Of a DNA stretch of 7,745 nucleotides, positions 1-4,953 are shown one piece after another. This DNA is from Rhizobacter sp. (GTDB lineage Bacteria > Pseudomonadota > Gammaproteobacteria > Burkholderiales > Burkholderiaceae_C). The notes under the pieces are model-generated. The model ran no database searches. It saw only the letters and a list, made by a program, of their open reading frames with translations, and was not told where the DNA came from. Position 1 is the stretch's first letter. Every line of letters begins with the position of its first letter. A program made the position numbers and the translations under genes. The stretch spans positions 1 through 7,745 of the forward strand of contig JANYBE010000061.1 of assembly GCA_025360945.1 (NCBI GenBank), given 5' to 3'.

Positions 1-131
1 CGCGCGCGCGGGCCACCGAGCTGCTGGGCACCATGCTGGGCGGCTACAACATCGGCCCGCTGGTCGATCTGCTCGACGATGCGGTCGTCGGCACGGTCGC
101 GGCCGAGGGCATGAAGAAGACGCTGCTATGA
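1..131 (+). pseudogene. acnB: Aconitate hydratase B (AcnB) internal fragment, truncated
   Basis: Codons from position 3 read RARATELLGTMLGGYNIGPL, then continue to a KKTLL ending and a TGA at 129-131. The ELLGTM-GGYNI-PL block followed by a DDA segment and KKTLL matches the N-terminal HEAT-like domain region of bacterial AcnB, the TCA-cycle enzyme that interconverts citrate and isocitrate. In AcnB the KKTLL segment is normally followed by Met-Phe-Asp and several hundred more residues, including the Fe-S cluster cysteines; all of that is missing here. Homology stops at about 127-130, exactly where the oppositely oriented dctP fragment begins. The 5' part lies outside the window, so it cannot be told whether the N-terminus is intact. 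The remaining piece cannot be an active aconitase. I am confident of the family; whether the truncation is biological or an assembly artefact is open. Confidence 0.8.
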
Positions 132-282
132 AGCGCTGCGCGCCGTTGCCCTTGGGCGTGTCGGGGGCGACGACGTGGCTGAACTTGATGATGATGGGCG
201 CCTGCGCCTGGCTGATCGCGGGCGCGGCGAAGGCGAAAGTGGCGGCGATGGCAAGCGCGGCGAGGCGGTTGATGAGGGTCAT
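130..282 (-). pseudogene. dctP: TRAP transporter solute-binding protein (DctP family), N-terminal fragment
   Basis: Reading the minus strand from ATG at 282, 51 codons give a Sec signal peptide (basic MTLINR start, hydrophobic Ala-rich core, AQA-type cleavage near residues 26-28). This is followed by PIIIKFSHVVAPDTPKGNGA, the typical first beta strand and loop of DctP-type periplasmic binding proteins of TRAP transporters, which capture C4-dicarboxylates or other organic acids. Full members have about 330 residues; homology here ends at F51 (130-132), where antisense acnB sequence begins. No stop occurs at the junction: the frame stays open through the acnB fragment to the window edge, so a chimeric peptide of at least 94 codons is possible. 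The ribosome-binding site is weak (AGGAC about 8-12 bases upstream). No DctQ or DctM membrane partner is visible. It cannot bind substrate as it stands. Confidence 0.78.
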
Positions 283-312
283 GGTGCGAGTGTCCTGAAG
301 TCTTAACGAGGG

Positions 313-326
313 CGAGGTTCGCCTCG
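313..326. other. Small hairpin with TTCG loop
   Basis: CGAGG (313-317) and CCTCG (322-326) pair around a TTCG loop on the plus strand (CGAA on the minus strand). It lies just upstream of the dctP ribosome-binding region, so it may sit in the leader of that gene or be a remnant of a terminator. The stem is only five pairs and no T-run follows on either strand, so a function is uncertain. Confidence 0.3.
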
Positions 327-420
327 GCCGGTCAGGTGAGTTCCGTTTGGATTCGTGGTCTTACGAACAACTGAGTTGGCAACAACCATCAGCGGACTGG
401 ACCATCAAAGCAAGACGCTC

Positions 421-453
421 ATGCCGCCCTTCGGCGAAGTGGAAGGGCGGCGT
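421..453 (-). terminator. Probable terminator of the porin gene
   Basis: A perfect 10-bp inverted repeat, GCCGCCCTTC at 423-432 and GAAGGGCGGC at 442-451, encloses a nine-base loop; one wobble and one A-T pair can extend it to 421-453. It lies about 50 bases past the porin stop codon in the porin's direction of transcription. The minus-strand sequence after the stem is only modestly T-rich (TCTTGCTTTG). On the plus strand a TTTT follows within ten bases. It could act in either direction. Confidence 0.5.
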
Positions 454-504
454 GAGTCACTTTTCGTCCATCGGGCAGAGAAGGCTATTGCGTCAGGTCT
501 TGCA

Positions 505-1803
505 TCAGAACTTGAAACGCAGTCCGGCCCCAAACTCGGTGGCGCTGCTGAAGCCATTGGTGAATCCAAGGTGGAAGCCGCCCGTCGTGCGCACCGTGTC
601 CATGGCGACGTACACGTCGGTCTGGCGATCCCAACGGTAGAAGGCGGCGGCATACAGCGTGCTCAGCTTGCCGTCGGCCGCCGTGGCGACTGCGCTGGTG
701 TCCGCGTTCACGCCGAGCGTATTGCCGCTCGCGGCGTAGCCCGCATTTTTCGCGCTGACGTTGTAGTAGCCGATGTCGAATTGGGTGTTAGGAATGGCCG
801 TCGGGGTGAGCGTGAGCGATGCGGTGAACACGTTGTCCTTGCGCTTGCCGACCACCGCTTGATCAGCGGAGTTGTTGAAGTAGCCACCACGCACCAGAAC
901 TTCGGGCGTGACCTGCAAGTTGCCGCCAAAGCCGAAGACCTGATGCGTCAAGCCAGCGATGTTTGCCCGGCTAAACGTGCCGTTCACGTTCCATTGACCG
1001 CCGTTGTAGGCAACTGCTCCTGCGCTTGTGGTCCCCGTTCCAATGTCACCAGGAACGTAGCCTCCCCCCCCGTTGAACTGATGCGCCAGGCCCGTAACCC
1101 ACTGACCCGTCTTCTTCTTCCAAACGACCGCGCTGTTGTAGCGCGTCCCATTGGCGCCACCCGCGTAGTTGATCAGATATTGCATCTGGTTGTTGTTGTT
1201 CCAACCACCTTCGTCCAGACTGACTTCACGCGATCCAAACGCCTCGCCCCACGTCTGGGCAAAGTCCCGGGGCAGCGTGTTCTGCCGCCCGAAGGTGATC
1301 TTGCCAAAATCGTCACCCTGAACCCCGACCCAAGCGTCCCGATTGAACAAGACGTTGTTGGTATCCAGGTTGCCGGTGGGCAACTCGAACTCGTTCTCAA
1401 GACGACCAATGACCTTGACTCCCGTCGTCGGGTTGAGCACGTGCGAGGCATCGATCCCGAATCGATTGCCGCTCATCCACGACACGACGGGAGCGGTGCC
1501 CCGATTGCCCGCCGCATCGGCGTGATTCTGAGTCGCGAACGTCGCATCAAGGATGCCGTAGATCGAGACCGTGGTGTTGCCGCTGATCAGCTGCATTGAG
1601 GGCGGATAGGCGATCGTCACCGGCCTGGGTTCGGTTGCCTTGGCCTCGACAGGCTTGGCTTGCGATCGTTCTTTCTCGATATTCGAAAGTCGGTCGCTCA
1701 GTATTTGAATCTGAGCTTTGAGGTCCGCGACATCGTCCGCACGAGCAGGGATGGTTGCAGCGAGGCCGATTGCGATCGCGAGTGGAGTGAGAAAATGCTT
1801 CAT
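505..1803 (-). CDS. Gram-negative porin (Burkholderia-type, Porin_4-like) with N-terminal coiled coil
   Basis: This 432-residue protein should form a beta-barrel in the outer membrane for diffusion of small solutes. Residues 1-22 are a signal peptide with cleavage after ARA. Residues about 24-46 (DVADLKAQIQILSDRLSNIE) form a heptad-like coiled coil, followed by a charged linker rich in Pro, Ala and Lys. The barrel begins near residue 77 with VSIYGILDATFA; the segment with SGNRFGI, LENEFELPTG and FGRQ is typical of Burkholderiales trimeric porins, and the protein ends in FGAGLRFKF with the C-terminal Phe used for BAM recognition. ATG at 1803 is preceded by AGGAG at good spacing. Residues 245-248 are four glycines encoded across a run of eight G. 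The N-terminal coiled coil is more typical of DcaP-type porins than of the Burkholderia-type barrel. Substrate specificity cannot be read. A long open frame antisense to this gene is a shadow. Confidence 0.93.
   Translation of the reverse strand: MKHFLTPLAIAIGLAATIPARADDVADLKAQIQILSDRLSNIEKERSQAKPVEAKATEPRPVTIAYPPSMQLISGNTTVSIYGILDATFATQNHADAAGNRGTAPVVSWMSGNRFGIDASHVLNPTTGVKVIGRLENEFELPTGNLDTNNVLFNRDAWVGVQGDDFGKITFGRQNTLPRDFAQTWGEAFGSREVSLDEGGWNNNNQMQYLINYAGGANGTRYNSAVVWKKKTGQWVTGLAHQFNGGGGYVPGDIGTGTTSAGAVAYNGGQWNVNGTFSRANIAGLTHQVFGFGGNLQVTPEVLVRGGYFNNSADQAVVGKRKDNVFTASLTLTPTAIPNTQFDIGYYNVSAKNAGYAASGNTLGVNADTSAVATAADGKLSTLYAAAFYRWDRQTDVYVAMDTVRTTGGFHLGFTNGFSSATEFGAGLRFKF
1064..1071 (-). repeat. 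Homopolymer run of eight G inside the porin coding strand
   Basis: The plus strand shows eight consecutive C at 1064-1071, which is G8 in the porin reading direction. It covers codons 245-247 (GGG GGG GGA), followed by GGC. A gain or loss of one base would shift the frame in the second half of the barrel. Tracts of this length are known contingency sites in some outer-membrane genes, but this one is in frame here and no variation can be seen from a single sequence. Confidence 0.6.
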
Positions 1804-2428
1804 GGAGTCTCCTGAAAACGTCTGCGAAGATGTTGTTTGACGAGTGGATTGAGAATCGATGTGGCCTATTCCTATGGCCGAACCTCCTTGTGTCTATGAA
1901 CTCGGTTCTTCGGGCAAGCGTCCGTGGCTGCACATTCGTTGAGCGCTCGCTCGCCAACTGCTTGTCACGCGGACGCCGCGAGCTCCTCGGATGTCCGAGG
2001 GCATGGCCACGCAAGACTTCAGGCAACAGCGGTCTGTGAGCCTGCAGGCGAAGGGCGCACAAGCGCGACGCGCCGGCGGCACTGGGCGGCCACGTAGGTG
2101 AACTCGTAGTCAGGTAGCCAGAACTCGGCGCAAGTGCGCGCTTGGCCGAGGCATGGTTTGGTCAACCGCTGTCTTCTTTGTGGGTCACGTTTGTCTCCGT
2201 CTATTCGGGTCCAAGCAGCGAGTGCCGGCCCTGTTCTCCTAGAGGGGAGTACGCAATGCGTGTGCCATTGCGTCGACAGACAAGAAAGGCGCCTAAGTAG
2301 TTGATTCCGAAGGGGTGGCACCGATTGTTCGCGCGGCGCACGTATGGAAAGTCATACTTTGGAGGTCCTCACGCAATGAATTTCCATCCGCTCGAGGGCG
2401 CGACAAGGCCTGCGATCTCGAAGGCTGA
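1804..2428. other. Long stretch without a convincing gene
   Basis: The first part must hold the porin promoter and leader; I could not identify a confident -35/-10 pair. A minus-strand AAGGAGG (1884-1890) is not followed by a usable start codon. Around 2019-2130 the minus strand has a short stretch with GC-rich third positions (including AEFWLPDYEFTYVA) ending in TGA, which could be the tail of a lost gene but matches no family I recognise. Inverted repeats occur at 2251-2273 and at 2348-2360 (AAAGT-CAT-ACTTT). GGAGG at 2361-2365 lies ten bases before ATG at 2376, and this frame runs into the frameshifted amidohydrolase remnant. Confidence 0.5.
2251..2273. repeat. Inverted repeat ACGCAATG...CATTGCGT
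   Basis: ACGCAATG (2251-2258) and CATTGCGT (2266-2273) form a perfect 8-bp inverted repeat around a seven-base spacer. The left arm is also part of an overlapping 11-base palindrome (ACGCA-A-TGCGT, 2251-2261). A further direct copy of ACGCAATG lies at 2371-2378. The mutually exclusive pairings could be an operator or the edge of a mobile element, but no adjacent intact gene supports either view. Confidence 0.4.
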
Positions 2429-2925
2429 TTGCATGATCGCTTGGTCGCGGGTTCTGCCTACACCGGCACGCTTGCACCCGCGGTCGAACGTGGCTTCCGG
2501 CAGGGCGGATTCCAGCCGGAAGGTGACACGACCCGCGCCGATTTTCGAGCGAACTTTCACAAGCTCAAGGAACTCGTCGGCCGCCTGCGCCAAGCCGGCG
2601 TTCCCGTCGTGGCCGGGACCGACGGATCGGGACTGGAGCTGGTGCGTGAGCTCGACCTTTACGTCGAGTCCGGCTTCACGCCGGCTGCCACCCTGGCCGC
2701 CGCCACCATCGTTCCCGCGCGACTCGTGGGCGCCCACAGACACACCGGAAGCATCGTCGTAGGCAAGGACGCGGACCTTGCGCACGTGGAGGGTGACCCC
2801 GTCCACACGATCGGCGATCTGCGACACACCGCACCGTGATGATGGATGGCAAGCTGATGAAGGCGGACAAGCTGCGTGCAGCGGTCGGTGTCAGCAAAAA
2901 TCCGTCTTATCAGATTGGCGAGTAG
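2429..2925 (+). pseudogene. Amidohydrolase family protein, C-terminal remnant with frameshift
   Basis: From a TTG at 2429 the frame reads about 130 residues of an imidazolonepropionase-like metal-dependent amidohydrolase C-terminus. RANFHKLKELVGRLRQAGVP leads to VAGTDGSG (Asp at residue 65 is the expected metal-binding/catalytic Asp), then LVRELDLYVE, LAAATIVPARLVGA, and GSIVVGKDADLAHVEGDP. A TGA at 2837-2839 ends this frame. In the next frame the expected ending continues as RTVMMDGKLMKADKLRAAVG to TAG at 2923-2925. Adding one base near 2827-2830 would restore the normal reading RHTRTVMMDGK, so a one-base deletion is the simplest explanation. The N-terminal two thirds, with the HxH metal motif, is absent. 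A TGA lies immediately before the TTG, and a second frame change probably lies near 2428-2435. The substrate class cannot be assigned. Not functional as an enzyme. Confidence 0.8.
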
Positions 2926-3107
2926 CGTCTCGTACCAGCGACTGGCTGCTTTCAAATGCAGCTAACGGGAAGTGTTGACCGGAAGCTGTCGGCTATGGTC
3001 TTGAATTGCGCGGCCGAGACTGACATTGTCAACGGGTTGGCGCGCCGACACCCTGACACCGCAGTCCGGCGATCAGTAAAGTAAGAGAGTGAGGGAGAGC
3101 CCATCCA

Positions 3108-3722
3108 ATGGCATCAGTACCAGTCGACCCCAAGAACGTCCACGAGTTCGCCGATGAACAGAGCTTCTTCGATTGGCTCGCCCGGCATCACGACAAAGAG
3201 GACGTGGTCTGGATCAAGATCCACAAGGTCAGTTCGGGACTGGCTTCAGTGACACCGAAACAAGCCATCGACGCGGCGCTTTGCTGGGGCTGGATCGATG
3301 GCTTGCGAAAGGGATTGGATAGCAAGAGTTATCTGCAGCGCTATACGCGACGGCGCAGCAAAAGTGTGTGGAGCAAGATCAATGTCGGCAACGTGGCCCG
3401 ACTGATCCAAGAAGGCCGGATGACTGAGCACGGGCTTGAGGAAGTGGAGGCAGCCAAGGCGGACGGTCGCTGGGACCGCGCTTATGGCAGCGGCAAGGAG
3501 ATGAAGATCCCTGACGACCTCCAGGCGGCCATCGACGCCGAGCCCAAGGCCACGAAGATGCTGACTAGCCTCAGCGAGCAAAACCGCTTTGCGCTCGCCT
3601 TTCGCGTCCACAACATGAAGACAGCGGCGGGACGCAAGAAGAAGATCGAGGCCTTGGTCGACATGCTCAAACGCGGCGAGACGATCTACCCGCAGGGAAG
3701 AAGTAGGGTTGGGACCGCATAG
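3108..3722 (+). CDS. YdeI/OmpD-associated (OmdA) family protein
   Basis: This 204-residue soluble protein has the hallmarks of the YdeI/OmdA family. These are the N-terminal SFFDWLARHHDKEDVVWIKI block, AIDAALCWGWIDG at residues 53-65, YLQRYTRRRSKSVWSKIN at 75-92, and a C-terminal OmdA-type region (about 137-196) ending in HNMKTAAGRKKKIEALVDML and GETIYPQ. Members are usually close to 190-200 residues, so the gene looks complete. Some family members have been linked to resistance to polymyxin or bacteriocins and to association with porins in enterobacteria, but the biochemical activity is unknown and should not be assumed here. ATG at 3108 has AGGGAG about ten bases upstream. It is the only intact gene between the amidohydrolase remnant and the broken toxin-antitoxin pair. 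The 182-base gap before it shows no clear promoter. Confidence 0.88.
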   Translation: MASVPVDPKNVHEFADEQSFFDWLARHHDKEDVVWIKIHKVSSGLASVTPKQAIDAALCWGWIDGLRKGLDSKSYLQRYTRRRSKSVWSKINVGNVARLIQEGRMTEHGLEEVEAAKADGRWDRAYGSGKEMKIPDDLQAAIDAEPKATKMLTSLSEQNRFALAFRVHNMKTAAGRKKKIEALVDMLKRGETIYPQGRSRVGTA

Positions 3723-3780
3723 CTCGCCCACTGACTCGGAGGGCCCAAAAAGCTGCTCCAAAGCGCGCGACTGCAGGCTA

Positions 3781-3876
3781 ACACTGCTTTCAAAGAAGAC
3801 CGAGAAGACCAGCAAAGCAGATGTGGATCTTGCCGCGAAGCGATACCGCGAGTTGTTGAAGGAGTTGGACAAATGA
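3781..3876 (+). pseudogene. HigB/RelE-like toxin (phage Gp49-like family), C-terminal remnant
   Basis: In one frame 3793-3876 reads KKTEKTSKADVDLAAKRYRE, then LLKELDK and stop. This is the characteristic end of HigB-type mRNA interferases of the Gp49-like family, whose C-terminus usually reads as a short hydrophobic strand, then F-x-KKT-x-KT, then a charged helix. Just before it, 3782-3793 reads HCFQ in a different frame, the residues expected directly before KKT; one missing A in the CAAAG run explains the shift. The rest of the roughly 100-residue toxin (N-terminal helices, beta-sheet core and catalytic residues) is not recognisable upstream. The TGA stop overlaps the ATG of the antitoxin remnant (ATGA at 3873-3876), the usual coupling of a toxin-first operon. 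It cannot be an active toxin. Family assignment rests on about 35 residues. Confidence 0.6.
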
Positions 3877-4153
3877 CCAAGCGACGTTTTCCAGCGTTTT
3901 GGACGCCACCGAAGACACGCCAGAAGAGGCGGAGAACATGAAGCTGCGTTCTACCCTGATGACTTAGCTCAAGACCCACATCAAGCGAGCCGGCTTGACC
4001 CAGCTGCAGGCTGCCAAGCATTTCGGCGTCACGCAGCCGCGAGTCTCGGACCTGATGCGCGGCAAGATCAATCTGTTCGCCCTGGATGCTCTGGTGATCA
4101 TGGCCACGGCTGCCGGGCTGCACATCGAGATGCGGGTCCTCGAGGCAGCCTGA
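3873..4153 (+). pseudogene. HigA-like XRE antitoxin (helix-turn-helix), broken by indels and an amber stop
   Basis: The frame 3902-4153 reads DATEDTPEEAENMKLRSTLM, Thr, TAG (3965-3967), then LKTHIKRAGLTQLQAAKHFG and VTQPRVSDLMRGKINLFALD, ending near IEMRVLEAA and TGA. LTQLQAAKHFGVTQPRVSDLMRG is the helix-turn-helix (LTQ...AA..FGVTQPRVS) of HigA-type antitoxins, which bind their own operator and neutralise the paired mRNA interferase. The amber codon sits where homologues have a sense codon, about seven residues after the ENMKLRS block. Near the 5' end the expected MTK-DVF-S start is spread over three frames (ATG ACC AAG, then GAC GTT TTC, then AGC GTT), implying two small indels before 3902. 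A short C-terminal product starting from an internal codon might still carry the DNA-binding helices but lacks the N-terminal part. The adjacent toxin is also destroyed. Confidence 0.75.
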
Positions 4154-4419
4154 GCAGTCGCCCGCCACCGCCTGTGCACTGCCTGTAGCTCCCTGGTGCT
4201 GAATCAGGTAAGCGCCCGCATGAGCGTGTCCACGCCTTCAGACGGGATGGGACACACAAGTAGCGTCGGGCGATCTGGCCAGCAAGAGACTCTCGTGCGT
4301 CACTATGCGTCTCCTGCATGCACCGACCCGGCAAGGCTTCGTCCTCTTGGCAATTCGATCAGTCCGGCCCGACTCAAGACCTTCCCATCGACGCCGAGGA
4401 TAGAGCGCAGCGCAATTGA
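4154..4419. other. Gap without a recognisable gene
   Basis: This 266-base stretch lies between the antitoxin remnant and the 3' end of the stress-protein gene. Open frames here are short and match nothing I recognise. A minus-strand AGGAGA (about 4310-4315) precedes a GTG that would start only a 22-codon peptide. No strong terminator hairpin was found for either flanking gene. Confidence 0.4.
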
Positions 4420-4854
4420 TCACCGATCCGTGCGGACCACGGTGACCGGCACGCCGGCCGCGTGCAGCACCGCGTTCGCGACCGAGCCGAAACGCGACGC
4501 TCGCAGCGGCGCGCCGACGCCGTGGGCACCCATCACGATCATGCCGCACTCGAAACGCTCAGCAATGTCGATCAGCATATGGCCAGGGTCGCCCGAGGCG
4601 ACCTCGCTCTCGAACTCGACCCCTGCGGCGCGCAGCAGCGCCTGCGCCGCCTCCAATGAATGCGCAGCCGCGGCGGTGCTCACGCGCTCGATCACCTGCG
4701 CGTCGTGCGCGACGACGACCTCGTACAGAGAGGCCGGCTCCTGCACATTGGCGAGCACGAAGCTCGCGCTCAGACCGCTGTGCACCAGCTGCAGCGCGTG
4801 GCGTACCGCGGCCAACGCACCTTCGGATCCGTCGACCGGAAGCAGGACTCTCAT
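4420..4854 (-). CDS. Universal stress protein, UspA family
   Basis: A 144-residue single-domain cytoplasmic USP. The fold signature is visible in order: MRVLLPVDGSEGALAAVRHA at the N-terminus (strand 1, the conserved Asp8 that contacts adenine in ATP-binding members, and helix 1), the FVLANVQEP strand, and ERFECGMIVMGAHG near the end with the nucleotide-binding glycine loop. The loop G109-AH-G112 is followed by G123-S124, then VANAVLHAAGVPVTVVR. Ten residues separate G112 from G123 instead of the usual nine of the GxxGx9G(S/T) motif, so nucleotide binding is likely but not certain. The start is supported by GGAG seven bases upstream. The gene is divergent from the fpr-dedA unit, with 99 bases between the starts. 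USPs often accompany anaerobic, stationary-phase or redox stress genes; the specific role here is unknown. Confidence 0.92.
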   Translation of the reverse strand: MRVLLPVDGSEGALAAVRHALQLVHSGLSASFVLANVQEPASLYEVVVAHDAQVIERVSTAAAAHSLEAAQALLRAAGVEFESEVASGDPGHMLIDIAERFECGMIVMGAHGVGAPLRASRFGSVANAVLHAAGVPVTVVRTDR

Positions 4855-4953
4855 GACGCGCTCCTATAGAGTTGATCGCCCGGTCGCCGCCGGGTCTTTC
4901 GACAATGCGGCGAAAATGCACGCCAGTCAACATTTCCACGGATTCTTGTCCCC
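4855..4953. promoter_or_regulatory. Divergent promoter region between usp and fpr
   Basis: This 99-base gap must contain promoters for both genes unless they are read from elsewhere. A short inverted repeat CCCGG/CCGGG lies around 4880-4895. A TTGAT at 4872-4876 resembles one half of an FNR-type site but lacks its ATCAA partner at the right distance. The fpr side has no good Shine-Dalgarno sequence (only a weak ACGGA about 12 bases before the ATG). I could not assign confident -35/-10 boxes. Confidence 0.4.

Noticed and set aside
355..1599. 414-codon open frame antisense to the porin gene
   Set aside because: It mirrors the porin codons in GC-rich DNA, has no recognisable domain or ribosome-binding site, and the porin on the other strand has a complete signal peptide, barrel signature and good ribosome-binding site.
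1884..1890. AAGGAGG on the minus strand upstream of the porin
   Set aside because: Looks like an excellent ribosome-binding site, but no ATG, GTG or TTG lies at a suitable distance and no coding frame follows.
1547..2062. 171-codon minus-strand frame overlapping the porin start
   Set aside because: Arg/Ser/His-rich composition with no family resemblance; most of it is an out-of-frame reading of the porin 5' end and its leader.
3246..3872. 208-codon minus-strand frame opposite the YdeI-family gene
   Set aside because: Shadow frame; the plus-strand gene has clear family motifs and a ribosome-binding site.
3686..4168. 160-codon minus-strand frame over the toxin-antitoxin remnant
   Set aside because: No recognisable domain, while the plus strand carries a clear helix-turn-helix antitoxin sequence despite its lesions.
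4872..4885. Possible FNR/DNR box in the usp-fpr gap
   Set aside because: Only the TTGAT half is present; the required ATCAA at four-base spacing is absent.
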